From the NCBI RefSeq assembly GCF_002846335.1, contig NZ_PJMQ01000001.1, positions 2,356,001 through 2,420,000 of the forward strand: a stretch of 64,000 nucleotides of DNA, given 5' to 3'. Position numbers and translations under genes: made by a program. Under the pieces are notes generated by a model. The model searched no databases. It had not been told where the DNA came from and saw nothing but the letters and a program-made list of their open reading frames with translations. Below, piece by piece: positions 56,741 through 64,000 of the stretch. The stretch comes from Janthinobacterium sp. 61. GTDB taxonomy: Bacteria > Pseudomonadota > Gammaproteobacteria > Burkholderiales > Burkholderiaceae_D. Numbering within the stretch: the first letter of the stretch is position 1; the number at the start of each line of letters is the position of its first letter.

Positions 56741-57289
56741 ATGGCAATGATTACCACCGACTACGTTTCCACCTATTCCGGCAACCGTTTTTATCCCTTG
56801 CGCCCGCATATCGACAAGGTCGCCATCGAAGACATCGCCCACGGCCTGGCTTACCAGTGCCGTTTCAATGGGCAGACGCAAGTGTTTTACTCGGTCGCGC
56901 AGCACAGCCTGATCGTCGCCGAACTGGTGCCGCCCCATTTGCGCCTGGCCGCCCTGCTGCACGACGCGGCAGAAGCCTACCTGGGCGATATGGTGAAACC
57001 CCTGAAAGTGCTGTTGCCGGAATTTGCCCTGCTGGAAGACAAGGTCAGCGCCATCATCGCCACCACCTATGGCCTCGACTTTTCCGATTACGCGCCCATC
57101 AAGCGGGCCGACCTGATCGCGCTGGCCACGGAAAAGCGCGACCTGATGCCGCATTCGGCGGAACGCTGGGCTTATCTTGACGACATCGCCCCCTTGCCCG
57201 GTATAATCGAAGCCATGGGTCCGGCCGAAGCCAAGCAGCGCTTCCTGCATGCCTTTGCCCAGTTGGGCGGGCTTGGGCTTGCCGCATGA
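56741..57289 (+). CDS. HD-domain phosphohydrolase (YfbR-like)
   Basis: The 182-residue protein has the HD superfamily metal site: His in VFYSVAQHSLIVAE, the HD pair in AALLHDAAEAYLGDMVKPLK, and a distal Asp in IKRADLIALATEKRD. It resembles YfbR-type 5'-deoxynucleotidases and related uncharacterised phosphohydrolases. The ATG at 56741 (MAMITTDYVS) is used, as relatives start near there; an ATG at 56708 is possible. The 208 bp upstream (56533-56740) hold promoters for this gene and the divergent fusion gene, and no gene. No partner is evident downstream. Confidence 0.78.
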   Translation: MAMITTDYVSTYSGNRFYPLRPHIDKVAIEDIAHGLAYQCRFNGQTQVFYSVAQHSLIVAELVPPHLRLAALLHDAAEAYLGDMVKPLKVLLPEFALLEDKVSAIIATTYGLDFSDYAPIKRADLIALATEKRDLMPHSAERWAYLDDIAPLPGIIEAMGPAEAKQRFLHAFAQLGGLGLAA

Positions 57290-57340
57290 ATGCATCCACC
57301 CTGCCGCACGAACCGGCGCTAAGCCCCGGTTTTTGCACGG

Positions 57341-57486
57341 CTTTTTTAGATATCCACAGCAACTGTGGATAAAGTTGTTGATAAGCCCCTCTTGACAAGC
57401 CGCAACACCAGTATTAATGCGGGTTTCAACAATTTGCTGATTTCACAGGCAATTTTTTACCCCAATGAAATCAATGACTTAGAATC
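57341..57486 (+). repeat. Noncoding element, copy A (upstream of receiver gene)
   Basis: This AT-rich ~146-bp segment aligns almost without gaps to 58392-58538. Shared blocks include AGATATCCACA, CTGTGGATA, TTGACA (57392-57397 here), and CCCCAAT-AAATCAAT-ACTTAGAA near the end. Weaker similarity continues to a TGTGCATAA block at about 57540. It lies within the 362-bp gap 57290-57651, where I find no gene. Its start contains the palindrome described separately. Confidence 0.7.
57351..57371. promoter_or_regulatory. DnaA-box-like palindrome in copy A
   Basis: TATCCACAG (57351-57359) and CTGTGGATA (57363-57371) are perfect 9-bp arms with a CAA spacer. Positions 57364-57372 read TGTGGATAA, the exact complement of the DnaA box TTATCCACA. 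Confidence 0.55.
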
Positions 57487-57651
57487 GTGATTTTGCGCCT
57501 GAGCAAAGTTACTCTGCGAGCATGAAAATATATTTTGCTGTGCATAAGCAATCCTGCTCCACGCCGTCTTGCCTGAACCGCATTGTTTTGACAAACCCCG
57601 CAGACTGGCATAGTGTGGAATGAGCGAACACAATCAACGGTGGATAAATGC

Positions 57652-58251
57652 ATGAATATGGATAGCGACAGTGCCGCCAAGGGTGCGGACGACCCCGACT
57701 GGCTGGTCGATGAGCCACTCGGTCGGGCAGACGCGGCGGCAGAAGCACCCACCGCGGCACCATGGCGCGTGCTGATTGTCGATGATGATGTCGACGTCCA
57801 CGTGGTGACCAAATTCGCCCTCAGCCAGGCCAGCTTCCAGGGCCGCAGGCTGAGCTTTATGCATGCGTATTCTGGCGCCGAGGCGCTCGCCTTGCTGCGC
57901 AACACGCCCGATATCGCCGTGGTGCTGCTTGATGTCATCATGGAAACCCAGGATGCCGGGCTGCAAGTGGCGCGCCAGATCCGCGAAGACCTGCACAACA
58001 GCGCCGTGCGCATCATCCTGCGCACGGGCCAGCCCGGCCAGGCGCTGGAGCACCGCATCATCATCGACTACGACATCAACGATTTCTGGTGCAAGACCGA
58101 CCTGACCACGCGCAAGCTGTTTACCACCGTGATCACCTCGCTGCGCACCTACGCCACCTTGCGCGAAGCGCAGCAACAAGTCGCCGACCTCGCCGCCGCC
58201 CTGGTCCACTGCGGCGACGCGCCAGCAGAACCGGCGGACGGCAAGCCCTGA
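57652..58251 (+). CDS. Stand-alone response-regulator receiver protein (DUF3369-type REC)
   Basis: The 199-residue protein has an acidic, Ala-rich N-terminal ~35 residues and then a receiver domain. The acidic pocket is VLIVDDDVDVHVVTKFALSQ, the phospho-acceptor Asp is in VVLLDVIMETQDAGLQVARQ, and the Lys switch is in DFWCKTDLTTRKLF. The stretches ILRTGQPGQALEHRIIIDYD and LFTTVITSLRTY match the N-terminal receiver of large REC-DUF3369 regulators, but the GAF-like and output parts are absent. It therefore looks like a single-domain regulator or a truncated copy. GGTGG lies 8 nt before the ATG at 57652. It sits between two copies of a noncoding element. Confidence 0.8.
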   Translation: MNMDSDSAAKGADDPDWLVDEPLGRADAAAEAPTAAPWRVLIVDDDVDVHVVTKFALSQASFQGRRLSFMHAYSGAEALALLRNTPDIAVVLLDVIMETQDAGLQVARQIREDLHNSAVRIILRTGQPGQALEHRIIIDYDINDFWCKTDLTTRKLFTTVITSLRTYATLREAQQQVADLAAALVHCGDAPAEPADGKP

Positions 58252-58391
58252 AACGCCGCCGCTACTTTCAGTCATAAAACAAGAGCACTGGATAGGCATA
58301 CAGGCTTGTGCAATGCCCTGTTTTGGGCTGGCGCGACACTGCATTTGCAGCGCCGATCCGGTGCCACTATCTAAGTGGCGGATTGTTAAGC

Positions 58392-58538
58392 GCTTTTTCA
58401 GATATCCACACTGACTGTGGATATCTTTGTGGATAAGGGCCTATTGACAGGCCTCAAAGCCACAGCCCGTGCGGCTTTCAATAAACTGCTCAATCAAACA
58501 GCAAAAATAAACCCCAATAAAATCAATCACTTAGAAAT
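58392..58538 (+). repeat. Noncoding element, copy B (downstream of receiver gene)
   Basis: Direct-orientation diverged copy of 57341-57486, with TTGACA at 58444-58449 and CCCCAATAAAATCAATCAC before its end. It lies in the 416-bp gap 58252-58667, which holds no gene I can support. The flank to about 58600 is AT-rich and also has a TGTGCATAA block like copy A. Confidence 0.7.
58400..58436. promoter_or_regulatory. DnaA-box-like palindrome and box in copy B
   Basis: AGATATCCACA (58400-58410) and TGTGGATATCT (58416-58426) are perfect 11-bp arms with a CTGAC spacer. An exact DnaA box complement TGTGGATAA follows at 58428-58436. The arms are longer than in copy A. Confidence 0.55.
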
Positions 58539-58667
58539 TCACACATAATCACAAGAAAAATATTTCGGTATTTTCGCTAAGCCATCATTTGTGCATAACT
58601 GAGCCGAAATGATCAATCCGACAACACCGTACTCCGGCTGCCGGCAACACAGTTGCCGTGCGAATAC

Positions 58668-58889
58668 TCAATGCACGGTCTGGCGGCGCTGCTCAGGATG
58701 CAGCAGCACGCGTTCGATCAGTTCGGGGGCAACATTGTATGACTTCAGGTATTCCAGCGCACACAAGGTACTGAAGGCAGCCTGCACGGCGATGCCCAGG
58801 TTGACGATATCGGACATCTTCTGATCGAGCCGGGCATGCAGCACCACGGTATTGACGGGCATATGCAGCGTTTCTGTGGAATTAAGCAT
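58668..58889 (-). CDS. Small hypothetical protein
   Basis: The 73-residue protein starts at the ATG at 58889, with AGGAG 9 nt upstream. It contains VVLHARLDQKMSDIVNLGIA and a helical tail ending in LIERVLLHPEQRRQT. No signal peptide, membrane segment or known family is visible. The strong Shine-Dalgarno and codon use support a real gene. It lies between copy B of the noncoding element and the chromate transporter, pointing away from the transporter; the 218 bp between it and that gene (58890-59107) show no further gene. Confidence 0.55.
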   Translation of the reverse strand: MLNSTETLHMPVNTVVLHARLDQKMSDIVNLGIAVQAAFSTLCALEYLKSYNVAPELIERVLLHPEQRRQTVH

Positions 58890-59107
58890 GATGAACAACT
58901 CCTGCGAAGGGGGACGGAGGGGGAGACGGCGTAGCGGTACGCACCGCGCCAGCGCGGGCAAGAACAGCGGTCGTGTTGCCGATAAAGTATTGCTGATAAA
59001 CTCTCGATGTCAATGGCAGGGAAACATGAGCCACAGTTTTTTCTTGCTGGCACAACAGGGGGGCGAAAGCGATGGACAAGCGCAATCGGCCACGGCGATA
59101 ATCAGCG

Positions 59108-59695
59108 ATGCCCTCGCCGCCCCCCTTCCCGCCCGACCTGCCCCGCCCGCAACCGGCTTCGCTGGCCGACCTGTTTTTCTCGTTTACCTGGTTGGCCCTT
59201 CAGGGGTTTGGCGGCGTGCTGGCCGTGATCCAGCGCGAAATGGTCGAACGCAAGCGCTGGCTGACGCAAGAGGAATTCCTGGAAGACTGGGCCGTGGCAC
59301 AAATCATGCCCGGGCCAAATGTTGTCAATCTGTCGCTGATGGTGGGCGGACGCTATTTCGGCTTGCAAGGCGCGCTGACGGCGCTGGCCGGCATGCTGGC
59401 CGTGCCCCTCGTCATCGTGCTGCTGCTGGGCGTGCTGTACACGCACTATGGCGACAACCCGCAGATGGCGGGCGCCTTGCGCGGCATGGCGGCCGTCTCG
59501 GCCGGCATGATCGCTGCCACGGGCGTGAAACTTGCGGCCGCGCTGGGCAAGCATCCGCTGCCCTTGTGGCTGACTCTGCCGATCACCATGCTGGGCGTGC
59601 TGATGGTGGCCATCCTGCACTGGCCCCTGCTGTACATCCTGCTGGGCCTGGGCGGCATCGGCTGCCTGCTGACATACCGGAAGCTGTCCTCATGA
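59108..59695 (+). CDS. Chromate transporter, N-terminal half-type subunit
   Basis: The 195-residue CHR-family membrane protein has six predicted helices and the family motifs SFTWLALQGFGGVLAVIQRE, WLTQEEFLEDWAVAQIMPGP and NVVNLSLMVGGRYFGLQGAL. It corresponds to one half of long ChrA proteins. With the next gene, whose ATG overlaps its stop, it forms a two-gene short-chain (SCHR) pair that probably assembles as a heterodimer exporting chromate or a related oxyanion. Actual chromate specificity is not proven by sequence. Confidence 0.88.
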   Translation: MPSPPPFPPDLPRPQPASLADLFFSFTWLALQGFGGVLAVIQREMVERKRWLTQEEFLEDWAVAQIMPGPNVVNLSLMVGGRYFGLQGALTALAGMLAVPLVIVLLLGVLYTHYGDNPQMAGALRGMAAVSAGMIAATGVKLAAALGKHPLPLWLTLPITMLGVLMVAILHWPLLYILLGLGGIGCLLTYRKLSS

Positions 59696-60276
59696 ACCCG
59701 CCCTTGCAACTGGTCCTGAGCGCGGGCGACTGGCTGAACCTGTTCGGCCATTACCTGATGCTGTCGCTGATGTCGATCGGCGGCGCCATTTCCACCACCT
59801 CCGAAATGCACCGCTTCCTCGTCGAACAGCACGGCTGGCTGACACAGGCGCAATTCAATGAATCGATCGCCATCGCGCAAGCCGCGCCCGGCCCCAACGT
59901 GCTGTTCGTCGCCCTGATGGGCTGGAACGTGGGCATGAATGCGGGCAGCTACACGGCCGCGTACCTGGGTGTGCTGGTGACCATGGTGGGCATCATGCTG
60001 CCCAGCACCACCCTCACCTACGTGGCAGCCCAGTGGGGCTACCGCAACCGCGACCTGCGCCCCGTGCGCGCCTTCAAGCAAGGCATGGCGCCCATCGTCG
60101 TCGCCCTCCTGATTTCCACGGGCATGATTTTGGGCGGCGCCAATCACGACATCCGCACGGACTGGCCCCTGTGGAGCCTGTCCATCGTGGCCGGCCTGAT
60201 CATCTGGCGCACGAAGATCCACTTATTATGGCTGCTGGCCGCTGGCGCCGTGCTGGGCTGGCTGCAACTGGTGTAA
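59692..60276 (+). CDS. Chromate transporter, C-terminal half-type subunit
   Basis: The 194-residue CHR protein has MLSLMSIGGAISTTSEMHRF, GWLTQAQFNESIAIAQAAPG and PNVLFVALMGWNVG, the second-half counterparts of the CHR motifs. Its ATG at 59692 overlaps the stop of the first subunit (ATGA), so expression is coupled. A longer in-frame extension upstream runs through the first subunit gene and is rejected. The stop lies 2 bp before the convergent urtE stop. Confidence 0.88.
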   Translation: MNPPLQLVLSAGDWLNLFGHYLMLSLMSIGGAISTTSEMHRFLVEQHGWLTQAQFNESIAIAQAAPGPNVLFVALMGWNVGMNAGSYTAAYLGVLVTMVGIMLPSTTLTYVAAQWGYRNRDLRPVRAFKQGMAPIVVALLISTGMILGGANHDIRTDWPLWSLSIVAGLIIWRTKIHLLWLLAAGAVLGWLQLV

Positions 60277-60278
60277 GC

Positions 60279-60977
60279 CTACACGGCCAAATGCCGCTTC
60301 ACATCCTCGCCATCCATCTGTGCAGCCAGTCCGCTGGCGACGACACTGCCGCGCGACAGCACGATGAATTCGTCGGCCAGTTCGCGGGCAAAGTCGAAAT
60401 ACTGTTCGCACAGCACGATGGCCATGTCGCCCCGCTGCTTTAACAGCGCAATGACCCTCCCGATATCCTTGATGACGGAGGGCTGGATGCCTTCCGTGGG
60501 CTCGTCAAAAATGATCAGCTGCGGCTCGGCCAGCAAGGCGCGGGCGATGGCCAGCTGCTGCTGCTGCCCGCCGGACAAGTCGCCGCCGCGCCGCTGCAGC
60601 ATCTCCTTGAGTACCGGAAACAGTTCATACACGTGCGGATCGATGCGCGAGGCTTGCCTGCCCCGCTTGACGGCCATGCCCATCAGCAAGTTTTCCTCGA
60701 CCGTCAGGCGCGCAAAGATGTCGCGTCCCTGCGGTACATACGCCATCCCCAGCTTTGCCCGCGCGTGGGGCGCCAGTGTCGTGATGTCGCGCCCATCGAG
60801 CACGACTTTGCCTTGGGCCACGGGCAACACGCCCATCAGGCATTTCAGCAAGGTCGTCTTGCCGACGCCATTCCTGCCCAGCAAGGCCAAACACTCGCCC
60901 TTGCGCACGGACAGGTCGATGCCGCGCAAGGTGTGCGAGGAGCCATAGTATTGATTTAATTGTTGCACTTCCAGCAT
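60279..60977 (-). CDS. urtE: Urea ABC transporter ATP-binding protein UrtE
   Basis: The 232-residue LivF-type ATPase has Walker A LLGRNGVGKTTLLKCLMG, Q-loop AYVPQGRDIFARLTVEENLL, signature GGDLSGGQQQQLAIARALL and Walker B LIIFDEPTEGIQPSVI. In place of the usual H-loop it has VLCEQYFDFA, where UrtE/LivF proteins carry E-Q. It is the last gene of the urea importer unit, 3 bp after urtD. Confidence 0.92.
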   Translation of the reverse strand: MLEVQQLNQYYGSSHTLRGIDLSVRKGECLALLGRNGVGKTTLLKCLMGVLPVAQGKVVLDGRDITTLAPHARAKLGMAYVPQGRDIFARLTVEENLLMGMAVKRGRQASRIDPHVYELFPVLKEMLQRRGGDLSGGQQQQLAIARALLAEPQLIIFDEPTEGIQPSVIKDIGRVIALLKQRGDMAIVLCEQYFDFARELADEFIVLSRGSVVASGLAAQMDGEDVKRHLAV

Positions 60978-60980
60978 GGC

Positions 60981-61811
60981 TTACCTTCCCAGATAGACTT
61001 CGATCACGCGCTCGTCGGCTTGCACCTCATCCATGCGCCCCTGCGCCAGCACAGAGCCTTCGTGCAACACGGTGACGATGCCTTGCTGGGCAATGTCCGT
61101 GACGAAACCCATGTCGTGCTCGACCACCATGATGGAATGCTTGCCGCGCAATTCATTGAGCAACTCCGCCGTGCGCGCCGTTTCCGCGTCCGACATGCCG
61201 GCCACCGGTTCATCGAGCAATATCAGCTGCGGCTCCTGCATCAGCAGCATGCCGATTTCCAGCCACTGCTTTTGCCCGTGCGACAGCAAGCCGGCCGGCC
61301 GCGCCTCCTGGCCATTCAAGCGTATCAGGCGCAATATGGCCTCGATCCGGCCCGCCTGCTCGGACGTGAGCCGCGCAAACAGGGTCGGCGCCACGCGCTT
61401 GTCCATCTTCATGGCAAGTTCCAGGTTGTCAAACACCGTGTGCTGCTCGAACACGGTGGGGCGCTGGAACTTGCGGCCTATGCCCGCGTGGGCAATTTGC
61501 GCTTCCGTCATGGTGGCCAAATTCATGGTCTGGCCGAACCAGGCTGTGCCGGATGTGGGCCGCGTCTTGCCGGTGATCACATCCATCATCGTCGTCTTGC
61601 CTGCGCCATTCGGGCCTATGATGCAACGCAATTCACCCACGGAAATATCCAGGCTCAGCTTGTTAATAGCCTTGAAGCCGTCGAACGACACGCTGATGTC
61701 TTCCAGATACAGAATGGCGCCATGCGTCGTGTCGACGCCCTCGCCTTTCACGCGCGAATACGTGGGGCCAGCTTCGGCGCTGGCCATGCCTGGCAGCATG
61801 CGGATGCTCAT
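60981..61811 (-). CDS. urtD: Urea ABC transporter ATP-binding protein UrtD
   Basis: The 276-residue LivG-type ATPase has Walker A CIIGPNGAGKTTMMDVITGK, signature region RPAGLLSHGQKQWLEIGMLL (LSHGQ, a family-typical variant), Walker B LILLDEPVAGMSDAETAR and H-loop MVVEHDMGFV. The ATG at 61811 overlaps the urtC stop (ATGA). It pairs with UrtE to energise uptake of urea by UrtB/UrtC. Confidence 0.93.
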   Translation of the reverse strand: MSIRMLPGMASAEAGPTYSRVKGEGVDTTHGAILYLEDISVSFDGFKAINKLSLDISVGELRCIIGPNGAGKTTMMDVITGKTRPTSGTAWFGQTMNLATMTEAQIAHAGIGRKFQRPTVFEQHTVFDNLELAMKMDKRVAPTLFARLTSEQAGRIEAILRLIRLNGQEARPAGLLSHGQKQWLEIGMLLMQEPQLILLDEPVAGMSDAETARTAELLNELRGKHSIMVVEHDMGFVTDIAQQGIVTVLHEGSVLAQGRMDEVQADERVIEVYLGR

Positions 61812-62923
61812 GCGTTCTCCTCTGCCACGATGGGCTTGCGTTTGAGCTTGCTTAACACGCCCAGCATGCCTTGCTGCATGAACAGGGTGACGACGATGAA
61901 CAGCAAGCCCAGCGCGAACAGCCACAGCTCCGGCAAGGCGGCCGTGAACCAGCTTTTCAAGCCATTGACGGTAAAGGCGCCCAGGATGGGACCGAGCAAG
62001 GTGCCGCGTCCGCCCACGGCCACCCACACGACCATCTCGATGGAGTTCGCCGGCGACATTTCGGACGGGTTGATGATGCCCACCTGCGGCACGTACAGGG
62101 CGCCGGCGATGCCGCACAGCACGGCCGACAAGGTCCACACAAACAGCTTGAACCACAGTGGGTTGTAGCCGAGAAACATCAGCCGCGCCTCGCTGTCGCG
62201 CACGCCCTGCAGCACCCTGCCCAGCTTGGAGCGGACGATGGCGCGCGCGCCCACCAGCGCGGCCAGCAGGAAGGCCAGGGTCAGCAGGAACAGCACGGCG
62301 CGGGTGGCGGGTGCCGTCACACTATGGCCCAATATCGTCTTGAAATCCGTGAAACCGTTGTTGCCGCCAAAGCCGGTGTCATTGCGGAAGAACAAGAGCA
62401 TGAAGGCATACGTCATCGCTTGCGTGATGATGGAAAAATACACGCCCTTGATGCGCGAGCGAAAGGCGAAATAACCAAACACGAAGGCCAGCACGCCCGG
62501 CACCAGCACGACGAGGGCCATGCAATACCAGAAATGTTCCGTGAAGGCCCAGTACCACGGATAAGTTTTCCAGTCGAGAAAGACCATGAAGTCGGGCAAG
62601 CTGCTGTGGTACTGGCCCTGGTCGCCGATGGCGCGCATCAGATACATGCCGTGCGCATACGCGCCCAGCGCAAAGAACACGCCGTGGCCCAGGGACAGGA
62701 TGCCCGTGTAGCCCCAGACGAGGTCCAGCGCCAGCGCGGCCAGCGCATAGCACATGAACTTGCCCACCAGCGCCACCGTGTAGGCGGACACATGCAGCGC
62801 ATGCCCTTCTGCAAACGCCAGGTTAAAAATCGGCAACAGCGCCGCCAGCACCGCGCATGCGGCAATCGCCAGCCAGACGGGCCGCGTAAACAGGCCTTGC
62901 TTGGATAGACAGGAGGTAGTCAT
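61808..62923 (-). CDS. urtC: Urea ABC transporter permease UrtC
   Basis: The 371-residue LivM-type permease has about nine hydrophobic helices; family stretches include LDLVWGYTGILSLGHGVFFA, AFRSRIKGVYFSIITQAMTY and VLQGVRDSEARLMFLGYNPL. Its ATG overlaps the urtB stop. It forms the inner-membrane channel with UrtB. Urea specificity rests on the UrtB/C/D/E order and sequence type rather than a single motif. Confidence 0.93.
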   Translation of the reverse strand: MTTSCLSKQGLFTRPVWLAIAACAVLAALLPIFNLAFAEGHALHVSAYTVALVGKFMCYALAALALDLVWGYTGILSLGHGVFFALGAYAHGMYLMRAIGDQGQYHSSLPDFMVFLDWKTYPWYWAFTEHFWYCMALVVLVPGVLAFVFGYFAFRSRIKGVYFSIITQAMTYAFMLLFFRNDTGFGGNNGFTDFKTILGHSVTAPATRAVLFLLTLAFLLAALVGARAIVRSKLGRVLQGVRDSEARLMFLGYNPLWFKLFVWTLSAVLCGIAGALYVPQVGIINPSEMSPANSIEMVVWVAVGGRGTLLGPILGAFTVNGLKSWFTAALPELWLFALGLLFIVVTLFMQQGMLGVLSKLKRKPIVAEENA

Positions 62924-64000
62924 TCGACGCTGCGTCCCTTCATGGCAAACAGGCCCTGCGGCCGGCGCTGGATAAAGATGATGATGAATACGAGAATGGC
63001 GATTTTCGCCAGCACGGCGCCCGCCACCGGTTCGAGGAATTTGTTCACTTCGCCCAGGCCCAGCGCGGCGATCACGGTGCCGGCCAGCTGGCCCACGCCA
63101 CCGAGCACCACCACCATGAAGGAATCAACGATGTAGCTTTGGCCCAGGTCCGGCCCCACGTTGCCCAGCTGCGACAGGGCCACACCGCCCAGCCCCGCGA
63201 TGCCGGAACCAAGGCCGAAGGTCAGCATGTCGACCTTGCCCGTGGCCACGCCCACGCAATCGGCCATGCGGCGGTTTTGCGTTACGGCCCGCACGAACAG
63301 CCCCAGGCGCGTCTTGTTCAGGATCAACCACACTGCCACCACCACGACGATGGCGAAGGCTATGATGGCCAGGCGGTTGTACGGCAGCACGAGGCCGCCC
63401 AGCACGGTCACGCCGCCCGACATCCAGGCCGGGTTGGCCACTTCCACGTTTTGCGCGCCAAAGATCGTGCGGACAAGCTGCATGAGGATCAGGCTGATGC
63501 CCCAGGTGGCCAGCAGGGTTTCCAGCGGCCGCCCGTACAGCCAGCGGATCACGGTGCGCTCGAGCACCATGCCCACCAGTCCGGCAACAAGAAAGGCGGC
63601 CGGCAGCGCGGCCAGCAGGTAGGCCTCCTGCATGCCGGGCAGGTAGGTGCGGAAAAACAGCTGGCACAGATACGTCGTGTAGGCGCCTATCATCAGCAAT
63701 TCGCCGTGCGCCATGTTGATGATGCCCATCAAGCCGAACGTGATGGCCAGCCCCAGCGCGGCCAGCAACAGCACGCTGCCCAGTGAAATGCCATAGAACA
63801 CATTGCCGGCGAATTCCATGCGCGCCACTCTAGCCTTGATCTGGCGCATGGTCTCGATGGCGGCCAGCTGCACGGCTTCGTCCGGCTCGCCATCCTTTTC
63901 CAGCATGGCTTGCAGCACGGGCAGCAAGCGCGCATCGCTGCTGCCGGACAGCGCCTGCACGGCGGCCTTGCGCGTGGCGGCGTCCGGCGCATGCAGGTTG
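62920..64000 (-). CDS. urtB: Urea ABC transporter permease UrtB (5' end outside window)
   Basis: The frame is open from its stop at 62920 to the window edge without a credible start, so the N-terminus is missing. The visible part begins with a helical region (LLPVLQAMLEKDGEPDEAVQ), typical of the extra N-terminal domain of UrtB that LivH permeases lack. A LivH-type permease follows: SLGSVLLLAALGLAITFGLM, INMAHGELLMIGAYTTYL and GLGSGIAGLGGVALSQLGNV. The binding-protein gene urtA is expected upstream, beyond 64000. Confidence 0.92.
   Translation of the reverse strand, partial: NLHAPDAATRKAAVQALSGSSDARLLPVLQAMLEKDGEPDEAVQLAAIETMRQIKARVARMEFAGNVFYGISLGSVLLLAALGLAITFGLMGIINMAHGELLMIGAYTTYLCQLFFRTYLPGMQEAYLLAALPAAFLVAGLVGMVLERTVIRWLYGRPLETLLATWGISLILMQLVRTIFGAQNVEVANPAWMSGGVTVLGGLVLPYNRLAIIAFAIVVVVAVWLILNKTRLGLFVRAVTQNRRMADCVGVATGKVDMLTFGLGSGIAGLGGVALSQLGNVGPDLGQSYIVDSFMVVVLGGVGQLAGTVIAALGLGEVNKFLEPVAGAVLAKIAILVFIIIFIQRRPQGLFAMKGRSVE

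Noticed and set aside
58852..59691. 280-codon N-terminal extension of the second chromate-transporter gene
   Set aside because: The extension is another frame of the first subunit gene; the ATG at 59692 gives a normal subunit with ATGA overlap.

Overview
The window looks like chromosomal DNA of a GC-rich betaproteobacterium, most likely of the Oxalobacteraceae (Janthinobacterium/Massilia/Duganella type). This is inferred from gene content and codon use; no rRNA or marker gene is present to prove it. Genes are densely packed, often with 1-bp or ATGA overlaps. I see no insertion sequence, prophage, CRISPR array or tRNA.

Layout. 1-1900: 5' part of a probable copper-tolerance operon (two Met/His-rich periplasmic proteins, TolC-like lipoprotein). 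1945-4900: hypothetical protein, Cache-GGDEF diguanylate cyclase, FMN reductase. 5105-8123: D-alanine catabolism (dadX, dadA, divergent Lrp-type regulator). 8272-15254: small genes, including an EamA exporter with an AraC regulator, a GlxA-type regulator divergent from an isochorismatase-like hydrolase, and a DUF218/esterase/membrane-protein group. 15259-25442: complete glycerol regulon (glpD, ABC importer glpSTPQ + small membrane protein + glpV, glpK; divergent glpR). 25798-29854: MarR regulator, serine/threonine dehydratase-like enzyme, second diguanylate cyclase, orphan cysC. 29917-38081: nitrate assimilation operon narK-nirB-nirD-FAD oxidoreductase-nasA. 38405-49448: CehA/McbA-like secreted metallohydrolase, LysR/RidA pair, S9 and M1 peptidases, GST, YceI lipoprotein, LysE exporter. 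49605-52496: 7TMR-DISM hybrid histidine kinase. 52481-56532: alpha/beta hydrolase plus a 1045-residue acetoacetate-decarboxylase-like/FAD-oxidoreductase fusion. 56741-58889: HD hydrolase, stand-alone receiver protein flanked by two diverged copies of one noncoding element, small unknown protein. 59108-60276: split chromate transporter. 60279-64000: urea ABC transporter urtE-D-C-B (urtB cut by the window end).

The most interesting regulatory signal is upstream of narK (minus strand). In transcription order there are three NtrC-like TGCACCA half-sites, a consensus sigma-54 -24/-12 element, two hexaloop hairpins whose loops both have A at position 1 and G at position 4 (the ANTAR target signature), and a GC-rich hairpin with a U tract whose 5' arm overlaps the second hexaloop. 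This reads as a nitrogen-controlled promoter followed by an ANTAR-protein-controlled antitermination leader for the whole nitrate/nitrite operon.

Other points of interest: the ADC-like/FAD-oxidoreductase fusion; the duplicated ~150-bp element with DnaA-box-like palindromes around the receiver gene; the complementary degenerate ATPase sites of GlpS and GlpT; a hairpin that buries the Shine-Dalgarno sequence of the EamA exporter; and an orphan intrinsic terminator near 47650 that may end an unannotated small RNA.
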